Part shown: piece by piece, positions 10,412 through 21,614 of the stretch | How the letters are laid out: each line of letters begins with the position of its first letter | How positions within the stretch are numbered: the first letter of the stretch is position 1 | Source of the DNA: Sodiomyces alkalinus F11 | Lineage: Eukaryota; Ascomycota; Sordariomycetes; Glomerellales; Plectosphaerellaceae | Direction: 5' to 3' | Length of the DNA: 64,000 nucleotides | Assembly: GCF_003711515.1 (NCBI RefSeq) | Contig: NW_021167080.1 | Location: 2,129,394-2,193,393, forward strand | The notes under the pieces: generated by a model | Seen by the model: only the letters and a program-made list of their open reading frames with translations | Told to the model about the DNA's origin: nothing | The model's database searches: none | Position numbers and translations under genes: made by a program

Positions 10412-13400
10412 TTAGACCATCACAGGGGCTATCCCTCGGTCTCGGGTCATCCACCCAAACAAATCGCCGGTCCGCTGCCCGCTGCCTCCGCTGGGTCCCT
10501 CGATCGGCGTCCGCGGCGCCGCCTCGCGTGGCTCCAGCAGTAGGCTCTTTCGGTAGTAGCTGACTTGCACGTTGCCCTGGTCGCCGTCTCGGACCCCTAC
10601 AACCTGCGCTTCCAACCATTCCTGCAGTTCCGGCACCTCCGTCAGTCGGTACGGGATCTGGAACCGTTGGAGTTCGCCGATGATCTTGGCCGTCCGCGTG
10701 TGCTTGTCAAAATTGACCACCGTCCGACCGCCCGCTCCGTTCTCCTCCGCCCCGTCGCCGCAGCCCGCGCTCTGGAGCTGCTTGGTAGCAGGGTTGCCAA
10801 TGTCGACGAATGTGAGATCAGTCAGATACATGCCGAGGAAAGGAAGGCAGGGGGGGACGTGGTCGTGAAGCCGGCCTCGGAGGACCTTGTTGTTCTGGGA
10901 CGGCTCGACCACAGCCTGCAGCTGCCGGAGCATGTCTCGCCGCTTAGGGGAGACCATGTCCCACGTCTTGCGGAGCCGGCTGATCGTGCTGCTGTTGAGG
11001 CTGCAGATGATGGCCATGAGACCATCGTAGTTGTGCAACTCGAAGCACTGATGCGCAATCTTGATCCACTGCTTGATGACCGTCGCTCGCTTCTTGACCT
11101 CGGAATGCTGAAGGATCGTCTCCGCCACGAGGTTCGACAGATCCGTCGAGAAGGCCGTCATCGCCTTGACGTTGGGAGCACCCACCCCGCCCTTCTTCAT
11201 CCACTCCGACGCGAGTAGTTCCTCCGGCAGAATGGCGCAGAAGATCGTCATCTGCTTGACTGTGAGTTGGCGCGCCAACTCGAGGGGCTCAAAGTCGAGA
11301 ACGCTGGGCATGGTGCCGCCATTCTTCCAGCCCTGGAGTGCGTTCACTTGGCTCCTGGACAGGCTGACGGCCGGGTGCGGTGTTTCTGCAGGCACGTATT
11401 GTGCAATGGATGTGTTGGTCTTGCCCATGGACGACACGTTCCGGGGTACCAGCGAGCCCTCGCTCGAAACCCGCTGCGCGAGTTCCAGCAACCGACGCCC
11501 GGCCGACGGAAGAGCCGAGCTGAGCTTGTGCTCAGCGAAGGGTTCGATGAGGTCCAAGGCTTCCCGGTCCGTCTCGTCCCGCCAGTGCGTCTCGAGCCAG
11601 CCCTTGAACGCGTTATACACGCGAAGCCGGACCGGCGCCGCCATGTGGGGTGATTCGACCACGTAGTCGAAGCGGTCAATGAGCGCCTCGGCGAGCTGAA
11701 CAGGCGTGCAGAAGAGGCGGAAGGTAAGGTAAAAAGTCGAGACGAACGTCGCATCGGGCGTCGACTCGTGAGTCGTGAGCCGCTCGACGAGCGCCGGGAT
11801 AGAGCCGCCTGTGACTTGGCCCTCCTTGTTGAACATGAGCTCGTACGCATACGTCTTTTCGAGCAACTTGCATTCGACGTCGTCCACCTCTTCGGCCTGT
11901 GTGGAGCTGCCGCCATTGCTCAGTTCGGACATGGACGGCTTGTTCTTAGGCCCCATCGTGTGATCGGGCGTCGTAGCCCGCGTTGACGTCTGCGACACAA
12001 GGCTCGATTCAGAGTCGCGGCTGTGGTAGGTCGCACTGCTCCCGGCGCTAGACACGGTGCCCGGTTCTGACTGGAACGAGGACTGGAAGTCGGTGTCTTG
12101 GTTGGCCTTCTCCACGGGGCTATAGTCCTCGCCAGGAAGGAGAGATGTGGATAATTTGGGGAGAGGGGGGAGCGTCGGTCGGAGGGACGACACCGACGAA
12201 ACCGTGCTGGAAAGGCTCTCGTCGTGGAGGAGAGAAGACGGCCGCGTGTTTGGAGGTGACTCCTGCTGTGGAGGAAGATCAGGGGTTTCGTCGACGACCG
12301 GGCTGGTGACCTGCGGAAGCTCCGGAAGGGGCTTGTCAGTGCTCGAGGTCCGAAGGCGTTGTACCCCCGAGCTGCATGATTCAACAGTGCGGCAGGATCC
12401 TGCGACGCTGGTAGCTTGGGAAGCCGTGCTTCCGGCAACAGACGTGGCGACGGATGGGCGTCGCTCGAATGGCACGTCCAGAACGGACAGGTCGATTCCG
12501 AGAGAGCCACTTTCCACCTCGCATTCAAAGTCTCCCACGCGTTCAATGACCCACTTGGTCTTCGCAACGCACTCGCCAGCCGCCTTAACACACCCGGTGG
12601 CTGCGAGTAGAAGCACACCATTATCCTGCTGCATGATGACGTCTTCTTCTTGGGAAGCGGCATCGTGGATGATCTGGCCAGCAGAAGACACAAGATCCTG
12701 GATCCTATCGAACATAGAATCCCTTGCGCGCGGCAGCATGTCGGAGCTGCTCGTGTTACTGCACACGACATCGATAACGGCCAAGAGATCCCCTCCCGAG
12801 GTGGCGGTGAGTTTGATGGCGAAAGCCAACTCGGGACGAGATTGGGACTGCAGGTGCAGACGTCCGATGAAAGAGCCCAGGTGGGACAAGAAAGCATCGT
12901 GACTCTTGTTGAGCCGTTCCGAGACTAGGTGCTGCGGCCTGGAGAGGGGGGGCGGGCCGGCTAGCGAGACGCGGTGCGAGATCCCGGAGAGTCGGTTGAT
13001 ATTCTGAGACAGGCGGTGTGAGGTCGGGCTGGCGGACATAGTAGTGATGGATGACAAGCGCTTGTTCACCGGCGCGTTCGCTGCATGTGCGACGTCGCTC
13101 ATGCAAGGCAAAACCAGGTCGCTCGACGCCTGGCTTGCATCCGCCCGGGAAGACACATCGCTGGCATTGGACTGCTCCTCAAATCCCATCAAATCAGCTG
13201 GTGGCGTCGGGGGAACGTGGGATTCCTCCACAACGGTGTCCATAACCGTTACGGCGGCGGGTGCACGTAAGCTCCGGTCCTCCTCGAGGACGTCCAGAAA
13301 GCGAACACCCTTGGTGACAATCCGGAAGGCTTTCAAAATCATCTCGTCGACGATGTCATTGACGTCCTCGGCCGAATGCAGCATCCCTCTTTGGGTTTCT

Positions 13401-14158
13401 TGGAGTCGTTTCGCCGTCTTCACCAGCGACGACAACTCAGAGAGGAGGGATTTCCTTCCCCGGCGAAGGCCCTCGTGGCGCTGAATAATGGCCGACTCGC
13501 GAGTCAAGCAGTCTGTCCGTTCCTGCAGGTTTATTAGCAAACCGGTCGGCAGCACGAGCGAGGAGCGCGTGATTGTCCAACTCACCAAAAGGCATCGCAC
13601 ACCAGCAATGATACCCTTCATGAACTCCTGGTTCCCAAAGATCTCGCTGTCGTTGACGGACGTGCTGCGTAGCAAGTCCCAAAAGTTCAATAGGGCCTTG
13701 AGAAGATTTCGCATCTCCTCCGGGTCGTAGGCTTCGCAATAATTTGTCGGAAGCCAGCCTCTTGCTCCGGTAAGTAGCAGCGTCCCGTCCGCCCATCCAT
13801 TGGTGTGAATAGAATGTACCAGGATTACGTCGCCCTCACTCAGCGGTAATGTTACGCTGGAATCTGACACGGAATAGCTGGGGTGGAAAGGGTAGAAAGC
13901 ACGTAGGAAGTTGTGGAAGACGGGAGGCGCCTGTGGCTGCTCGTCTGCCAAATCTTGCTGCGAGCCATTGGGTGTGGCCGGCGAAGACATGTTCAAGTGG
14001 GCGTAAGCGTTGTTGTGATGGCAAAGGTGATCATGTTCATGTTGTTGGGACCCGATGAGGTCATGGTCATGGTCATGGGACGAAGAGTCCGATGCAGATC
14101 GGTGAAGGTTAAGGGGTGCCACCTGAAGGCTGGCACGCATATCGGTATATTCGCTCAT
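10412..14158 (-). CDS. cdc25: Ras guanine-nucleotide exchange factor, Cdc25 type (SH3 + RasGEF_N + RasGEF)
   Basis: Activates Ras by GDP release, upstream of adenylate cyclase/PKA and morphogenesis (family knowledge). Two exons, 14158-13586 and 13522-10412. The 63-nt intron has donor GTGAGT, branch GCTAATA and acceptor CTGCAG. It is in phase 0 and has no in-frame stop, so the frame is open with or without it; splicing joins GVRCLL to ERTDCL. Product 1227 aa. A His/Asp/Ser-rich N-terminus is followed by an SH3 domain at about 84-144 (ALYDF-like FLRAFYPF, GW..G, RGWLPTNY). A long Ser/Thr/Pro-rich linker follows, then RasGEF_N at about 750-865 and the catalytic RasGEF domain at about 930-1150 with FEPLELARQLT, IAHQCFELHNYDGLMAI, PCLPFLGMYLTDL and NFDKH. 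The codon before the chosen ATG is GTG. Length and domain order match ascomycete Cdc25. Confidence in the family is high, in the exact start moderate. Confidence 0.93.
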   Translation of the reverse strand: MSEYTDMRASLQVAPLNLHRSASDSSSHDHDHDLIGSQQHEHDHLCHHNNAYAHLNMSSPATPNGSQQDLADEQPQAPPVFHNFLRAFYPFHPSYSVSDSSVTLPLSEGDVILVHSIHTNGWADGTLLLTGARGWLPTNYCEAYDPEEMRNLLKALLNFWDLLRSTSVNDSEIFGNQEFMKGIIAGVRCLLVSWTITRSSLVLPTGLLINLQERTDCLTRESAIIQRHEGLRRGRKSLLSELSSLVKTAKRLQETQRGMLHSAEDVNDIVDEMILKAFRIVTKGVRFLDVLEEDRSLRAPAAVTVMDTVVEESHVPPTPPADLMGFEEQSNASDVSSRADASQASSDLVLPCMSDVAHAANAPVNKRLSSITTMSASPTSHRLSQNINRLSGISHRVSLAGPPPLSRPQHLVSERLNKSHDAFLSHLGSFIGRLHLQSQSRPELAFAIKLTATSGGDLLAVIDVVCSNTSSSDMLPRARDSMFDRIQDLVSSAGQIIHDAASQEEDVIMQQDNGVLLLAATGCVKAAGECVAKTKWVIERVGDFECEVESGSLGIDLSVLDVPFERRPSVATSVAGSTASQATSVAGSCRTVESCSSGVQRLRTSSTDKPLPELPQVTSPVVDETPDLPPQQESPPNTRPSSLLHDESLSSTVSSVSSLRPTLPPLPKLSTSLLPGEDYSPVEKANQDTDFQSSFQSEPGTVSSAGSSATYHSRDSESSLVSQTSTRATTPDHTMGPKNKPSMSELSNGGSSTQAEEVDDVECKLLEKTYAYELMFNKEGQVTGGSIPALVERLTTHESTPDATFVSTFYLTFRLFCTPVQLAEALIDRFDYVVESPHMAAPVRLRVYNAFKGWLETHWRDETDREALDLIEPFAEHKLSSALPSAGRRLLELAQRVSSEGSLVPRNVSSMGKTNTSIAQYVPAETPHPAVSLSRSQVNALQGWKNGGTMPSVLDFEPLELARQLTVKQMTIFCAILPEELLASEWMKKGGVGAPNVKAMTAFSTDLSNLVAETILQHSEVKKRATVIKQWIKIAHQCFELHNYDGLMAIICSLNSSTISRLRKTWDMVSPKRRDMLRQLQAVVEPSQNNKVLRGRLHDHVPPCLPFLGMYLTDLTFVDIGNPATKQLQSAGCGDGAEENGAGGRTVVNFDKHTRTAKIIGELQRFQIPYRLTEVPELQEWLEAQVVGVRDGDQGNVQVSYYRKSLLLEPREAAPRTPIEGPSGGSGQRTGDLFGWMTRDRGIAPVMV

Positions 14159-15161
14159 CACTGCCTTGTTCGGCGAGGCAGTCCGTTGTCAATCATGGGG
14201 GAGAGAGGCCGGTTAATGATGTCGGTGATGCCCGTCCGAGAGCAGCCACTCGGGCTTGCGGGTCGACTTGATCCCAATGAGTGTGGCAGTCCGAGGGTAA
14301 CGAAGTTTCCGAGAATTCGCTCCGTGTCCGCGAGGTGTTACAATGGTGGGAAAGAAAAACGGCCCGGTGGCTGTAGCTATCCGGCCCTGCTCGCCGCCGT
14401 CGTCTCGTTCGGCTGGGTGTTTCGCGGGACGCGTTGTCGAGTCGCAATCAATCAGCCCAGTAAGAGAAACTCGGTTGTTCTCGACAGTATGATCTCGTCG
14501 GACTCCTCCTGGTGGACGATTCACGAGAAAGTGGTCCGAGAAGTCGGCTAGCAATTGGCTTATCCGAGCTCGATCTGATCGAAAGTGTCGGTGCGGTTCT
14601 TGTTGTGTCCGTGTCTAAGACGATGACGCTAGTGTTGAACGAAGGGTTTGTTGAATCGAATGGTTGTTGAAAGAATCAGGGGGAGCGAGGGAAGAGGAAT
14701 GTCGAGGCCAGCCGGGGTCCCTTAGAGTAAAAAATGACGAATATTTGCTCGTGGACTTGGTTGGCGCGAGCATGGACTTTGACTTGGGAAGGGGTCGGGG
14801 ACAGGAGGCAGGGGGAACTGACAAAACAGAATGGGAGCGGAGTGTCGCTTGGTGGGGGTGTGGGCACAACCAACTGAACAGCAGAATTGAGTACCGTACC
14901 TACAAGGGTACCGCATCACAGAGAGTGGAGTGGACAGGGGGGGTTTGAAAGGGGTGGTACCAGAGGTGGTTCCAGGGGGTGGAAAGTGAACGTGCCCTGG
15001 CAACCCGCCCAGGCACAAGGGACTTGGAAGCTTAAAGTACACTACATATGTACCTGAGTCGGAACTGATGGAGGGTGGGTGGGGAGTGGGGACCTACCCT
15101 AATGGCATGCGTGGTGGAGTGTGATGGATAGTTGCATAAGGTACCGAGCACACAAGCACGA

Positions 15162-15188
15162 ATACCTAAGGTACCTTACCTTAGGTAT
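15162..15188. repeat. Perfect inverted repeat of the GTACC motif
   Basis: ATACCTAAGG and CCTTAGGTAT are exact reverse complements, 10-bp arms around a 7-nt centre TACCTTA. It lies upstream of the Ras GEF gene and belongs to the dispersed TAAGGTACCTTA-like motif family of this window. Confidence 0.9.
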
Positions 15189-18100
15189 CCATATGGACAG
15201 ACAGTCGTACTTCTGTACTATTGCCCTGGCACTAGCCATGCATTAAGTAGTGCGTTTTCCGAGCTGCCCACCCCACGAACCCCACCTTGAGCCATTATTC
15301 GTACCTTACACGAAGTACGAAAAGCACCTGTCGAGAGGACAGCAAGTCTCGAGTCGTATGGTGTCGTCTTGCTCGTCATGGCAGACACCGACATGGGTAT
15401 TTGTCGCATATCTACGATACCAAGTGCCAGTAACGGGGGGTAAACTTGATCATACCGTGCGTCGGTCTAATGCCGAGGGAGAAGACACATAAGGTACCTA
15501 TCGTCCAGATCGCCTGGTCTGTGTCCATTGACAACCCCCGTTTGATTCCAGGGGGTTCGATGAAGATGAAGTACTTTGTCGACCCGAGGGAATGGGCTCT
15601 CTGGGCAAACAAGACCTCAAAGGATTAATAAAAGGCATATTATTCTCGCAAACACCGGGACATAATGATTTCCAACAGAATAACAGCAAATCGAGTTGTT
15701 GGTAAATAATTAGACCCCTCTGGCCTTCCCCCTCCTCCGTACGTGGTTCCAAGTTCGCCTCGCGTCTTAAGTATCCGACCGCGCCTATGTATACCGATGT
15801 GCAATAATAGTACTTATAGCCTAGATGGGCCTATGGATAGCTCGGTTGATCACTTACCTGGGATATGGATATGATCATCGTTCGGCTGTTGACAATGATG
15901 CTGTTGTATCCCGTAATCCATTCCGAGTTCAGTGTTTTCATGTGCCCATGAAGTCTACAAAGCATGTAGTCTCCCGGTCGAGGTCTGTGTTCTTGCGATC
16001 GTAAAGTGGCGGAGTATTTCTTCTGTACCAAGCAATTATTATTAACGTCTGAAAATAGTACACGTTGTTTGTCATCAGCGCTCGGGTCGCCGCACGCCCG
16101 TCTGTGCCCGTCTCTAATGCTCTCAATTGCATCACCATTGAACGCCCTGGACTCGGATACGACCCCGGCGGTTTGGGGAGCGAGGGTCGCGATTGTCATT
16201 GCTTATCTAGCCGCATACTAGGTATCTGTCTCGAGGGCAACTGGTTTTCTCTCCTCTCTCGTTTCCCTGTGGCAAGCCGAGCAGCCTTCCCGATTGACAA
16301 CGGGCGGATAATAATCCACGGAATACCTTGGTAAGAAGTATGGATAGGTATAAGAACAAACAGATTGACAGACCTGCCGCCTTCTTCTTTGACTAAGGTA
16401 CGTTGTATGCACCTGATCAGGAATTGGGCCTTGTAATCATGGATACGAAAGCAATAGGAGGGGAGACACGGTGGGAAGGGAACCACATGGGGTTGACAGG
16501 GGAATGCGACGACGCAACGCCGAGGGTGCAAGGGGGCGGCCTTTCCGGGCCTCGGTAAGGACAGGCTTCAGGTTATTAGCTAACAACAGGGGTCGGAAGT
16601 GACGGAGAGTGGGGTTGATGGGGCTTAATCTGCCTATGGGATGCCGGTACTTGGCTAGAAGATTGAATAAGGTACCTTAAGCTCGAAAGGGATTCAATTC
16701 ACACGGCCACCCCCTACGATTTATAGCTGCCACCATACAGTGCGCATATTGGAGGCGCAAGCCCCAACCAAGATAGCAGAGAGGTACAACGTATACAAGG
16801 TACATATACGAAGCTCGAATCCAGACAGGGAGCTCGGACCTCTTATGCCCTACCCCGGCTTTATTAAGAGCTTTCGACTTCCTGAGAATGGGTGCTCTGC
16901 TTACCTAGGTATTCACAAATGGAACCGTATTAATACTTATAGAAGGATATCCGAAGGACAACATTGGACATAGACAGAGCGAAAACATAAAGCGCCTACC
17001 CCGCAATTACTGATCATCAGTTAGGTACCTAGAGACGGCTTAGACACGATATATACAATGCTGCGTCTCATCCATTGCTCGCACGAACTTATTACTGAGG
17101 AAGTACTACGTTGTACACTACTCTGAAATCCCTCCTGACCTCGCCAGAGAATTCCAGACTGTCCATTCCGTATGTTGTACCCATAACACGAACCTATCCT
17201 CCAGTGTTGATCGCTCCGTACCGTATTCTGGCAGTACTTCGGCGTACTCCGTAATCCCAGTGTATTCTCTGTCCCGAGTTATCGTCTGGTTTGTTGCCGA
17301 GTCGCCACCCGAGCCAAACCAATGGGTCGGTCGTTGATTTGGTTTTGACAGGCGGGGCCGAATTCTTAGACTCAGTTGGCGCAGCAGTAAGGCAATGCAG
17401 GGATGCTGGATTTTCTCCGTACCTTATTGTTCGGCGACCACAGCGTAGCCATTGCAATCAATTCGAGGCCAAACGGAGCTTCCACCACCAACGCAACCAC
17501 AGCATCGGAACCGGCATCTGAACAAACACGCAGATAATGTTTAGTTTGCGGCCTTCTACTCGAGCGAACTCGCGGGCATAAGCCATCAATATGACGATTG
17601 AAAAAGAGATCATCGGGCTTTGGCAATCAGATGACTGTTCAGCATAGCATCTGGAGCGGTAATACCTGCAGCTTGCTTTTCGTACTACCGCAAATGTACC
17701 TGACTAAGGTAGCCATTAATACATACCCCGCACAATGGCCTTGAGAGGATGCGAGGGATCTCGAGGGATCTAGTGTACTTCTGACTCCGTACATTCTGGA
17801 TCTACGCATCGTACAGGTACAATCAGTAAGGTCCGTCCAGTGCTTGACGCAGGGATATCCAACCACATACGCCGCATCGTCAGAGTAAGGCTTGATAGAT
17901 GCATCCCAGCCAGACCGACTCCACAAACCCAATTCCTACGTTGTACGTGTACACCGCTTCGGAACTCCACCGCCTGATCGGAAAAAGGTGACTACGAAGT
18001 AAGCGTGTCCTGTTTCAACGAATTCGGGGATGAGAAACTCGACGCAGGGCTTACTGCATAAAACGACTGAGGGAGAAAATGGCCCCGTCTCTATGGAGTG

Positions 18101-18784
18101 GGCGCAGGCCCTCCGATGACCGACATATTTCGCACGAAGAGTCCCAGGAGCGTAGGTATGGCCGAGACACTACGGCGGCTATCTGGCTTGCGGCAGGTTA
18201 CGCCTAGATCTCGCTGTCGTCACTAATCTAGGTCAGGGGAAAGACTAGGACACTCGAGACATGCGGCTCTGTGGCTATGCAAGGAGGGTGATTATGCGAC
18301 ATTTTCTTACTCGAGGAGCCATCCTTGATGGTGTCGAAACGAAGAGCTTGCTCGCTCACAGATGCCGAAACTGTTTTCGGACTATCTTGAACAGATGCAC
18401 CTAGCTAAGGTAAGGTACCCATTTATCGGTCGAATTGCGCTTGCGGAATCTCGACAACCGCCGGCAGCGCTCAATCAAATCATTCCCAAGCGTGTCTAGT
18501 ATGTTGTTCTCCGATACCAAATCATCAAAACAACAAAAGAAAGGGGAAAAGGATCTTCGGTCCATCTTCATGGGGCTCTCGGATGCGTTTGCCCATACCC
18601 GCCGATGAGATCATTACGCGTGGGAGTGCCAGGGGATCGTCAAAACAACAACTTGAACCAGACACGGCCAGGAATAAGAAACACCACATTCGTGAGCATC
18701 ATACGGAGTGCGTAGGGATATCGATACATACTGGTGTTTCGTCCCTCTGACCCCACTCTTCAGCCCTTCCATGGGCATGCGTTT

Positions 18785-18808
18785 TGCGTCATGCGTCATG
18801 CGTCATGC
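18785..18808. repeat. 7-bp tandem repeat (TGCGTCA)
   Basis: Three full TGCGTCA units plus a partial fourth inside the gene-poor interval. Each unit junction also contains the CATG/GCATGC-like core. No coding context. Confidence 0.85.
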
Positions 18809-21578
18809 TCGACCACTCAGCCGATGCTGGTTTGGCTGGACCGTACTCGAACTTGATCTTGATTCTGATCCGCAGTACCGCATCCCTTCCGATGCCTCGA
18901 TGAATTGGGATTTGAGGTGTGATCTCCCGGAGAGGAGGTCGTACGGAGTGTAAAAGAGTACCAAAACTGGGTGGTCGTTCGTGGAACCACGACTCGCTGA
19001 ACAACCTCCCCTGACTGACCATTCGATAAGGCGTCGATATGCCGAGTTCGGCACACCCCACCTCCGTCCCGCACAGACTTGCGCACAGATGATATCTACT
19101 CAGGTAACTGCGAGGCCGATGAGCAGCGATTATTCAGTATGAAGTACTATCTTGCTTAACTTGCGTCAAGCCCAGAGTCCGTCTATCGGAGGATCTTTGG
19201 TCAGCCGGCCACCGCCACAAGATTAATAATCGATCGCTGGTTGGTCGAGCGCTGCCATTGGTAAGCCTCGGATCCCGACCGCTGTGATCAATCTCTGTTC
19301 AGTGCAGAATTTCCTCCCCAGAAGCCCCCACGCAAGTATCACACCGCTAAGCGCCAAATCTCCAGGCACAGAATCCTTCCCGCACACTTGTCACATTCAC
19401 TGTCTTTTCCGCTAGCCACTCGCACAACGTTGTGCAGATACAGACCGAATGTATCTTCAATCGCCTCGTCCCGTTCCTAGCGACTTTTTTTGGCTTCCGC
19501 GGTCGATGAGAAACATCCTGACTCTTGCTTGGCCTTGCCAACCCAGGCACCATGGAAATGCCGATCAGAGACGGGATGCAAATGGCGCTGACCACGCTGC
19601 CCAACTTTGGTCCTGCTCGCATTTCCGTTGAGAGTAGGTTTCGAATCGAGCAATGAGGTTTGAAGCGCGATCGTCAAGTAGAGTCAAGTATTAGGCAAGT
19701 TCTCTTCAAATCTTCAGAGCCGGTACTATTGGGATTCATCGCAGCAGAGGAGAGTTAGCATCCGATGAGGCCCGAACCAGACATCCTTCGGTAGCAATAT
19801 CGGTCTCATCTATCCACTCACGCCCCGGGACAGCTGGGTCGTAGAGGATGGGAGGGTCGCCTCACTTTAGCATATTGTCACCTTACGAATCGTCGTCGTC
19901 GTCGCCAATCGCCGTCGTTGCCAAACCCTGAAGGCACCCCAGCCACCTGTGTGCGTATGTGGTCGGTCACACTGCAACGTTTCGGCATGACTCGACAGTT
20001 CACGACCGGCCAAGGCCTTCTTCTTTGGCCTTTCGTTTTGCCGTCTAGGTCTGATTATGACTTGGGAGTCCTGCCGAAGCTCCCAGCGGAAAGAGGGTTT
20101 TCGGGGGTCGGATGGGGACATCTCACATCAAGTCGTCAACGTCAACATACCAACTTCGGCGACCACTTCACCGGGGTTCCGCTACCGAGATGAAGACCAC
20201 CCGTTTCACTGCTCCATTGAGGACAGCGTAATCTGGGGTGGCGGGACGCTGCTCCAGGTTTGTTCCCGATGAAGAACCCCCCCCTCCCCCCATTGCGGCC
20301 CAAAGCTGGGCGTCTTCTCCGCCATGAAATTAGCAGAGTGCCATTCTTGGCCGTCATTTCCGCTAGATCTCCAGCACCCCCGTTAATTGCCTGCGATAAG
20401 ATGTTGCCGGAGAAACCTTTTTGTAACATCGCCCACATCGTCTCCCCGACTCCTCGGTCTTTCAGGATTCACACTACTGCCGTGCCCCAGCACCAAGACC
20501 TTGGGGAGGAAGCAGCAGCAACAGCGCTTTACGCGTGTAGGGGGATCGGTCTTGGCAGAATACCGGTAGAAGGGACTTCTCTTTTCCCTTGTATCCGTGA
20601 AGCTCTCATAAGCCGTGTACATATTTATATTTTCTCGGTGTGCCCCCCAGTACGGGGCCCAGGCCCATTTCGGCGCGTCTCGTCCTGGCCAGCTCCCTCC
20701 GTCTTGGGCATCAGTCGAGGTGACATTGGCAAGGCTATGGAGGTGCCGTCCCCGTGCAAGCTTCACAGGGCGAACCGAGCCCGGATGAGAAGTTTGGCTG
20801 GTGGCATCCTTCGGATCCAAGGACTCCGATCCTTGTTTTCCCTCGGATATTGTTCCAGAAACCTTCCACGAAACGCGACACGCACCCCGGTGTGACATAC
20901 ACATGTGTCGAGATAGCGGCTTAACCGAGCCGATTATCGAGATAACAGGCGATTGCCTTGAGAAAAAGTGTGCGCCGATAGATCCATACATAATTATTGT
21001 AATCGTTGTACCTACATACATACCTGTCTCTGGATAGGATCGTTCCTACCATACTTTGTAGATCTCCTAATTAACCGGGCACTCTCGTCAATGTCGTTCC
21101 CCACTTGTCACTGTACAGGTATGCACATCACGAAGCCTCGAAGCCCGTCCAATCAAGCCTTGGTTGCATCGTCACACCCCTTTTCGTCAAGCTCCATGTC
21201 CCCTAGCCCCTACCTACTCTGACTCAATGCAATACATGCCAGGTGATCCGACGTTGTCTGATCTTTTTTGGTTTTGCGCTCTCTGGCCAGATATTGCCCC
21301 ATGCGTTCCTTTTTTTTTTTTTTTTTAATATGAGCGTAAATTTCCGTAATATTCGGAACAGGGCTTCAGATGGCGAATCATTCCTCACAAGTCCTCCGGC
21401 CTTGAACTAATTAGAACTTGGCATCTGAATGTGCTTTCTTTTTCCTCAACCGTCGTGGGGACGGGACTCTTCAAGCACTTGATTGCCCCACATCACATCA
21501 CGAGACTCGCGTGCAAATAAGGTGAGAAAGCATGGCCAGCAGGCGTTCGAGTGGGTATGACGAGTCAGTTGGTGACAA

Positions 21579-21583
<5 letters not shown>

Positions 21584-21613
<30 letters not shown>
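21584..21613. repeat. A30 homopolymer
   Basis: Uninterrupted run of 30 A residues. A T17 run lies about 260 bases to the left (21310-21326). Together they could mark the poly(A) tail of a degenerate retroposed copy, but nothing recognisable lies between them. Homopolymer length is also error-prone in assemblies. Confidence 0.85.

Positions 21614-21614
<1 letters not shown>

Noticed and set aside
20260..21021. Two overlapping 210-codon frames on opposite strands
   Set aside because: Neither shows a domain, signal or coding-like codon use, and they lie antisense to each other; left unannotated.
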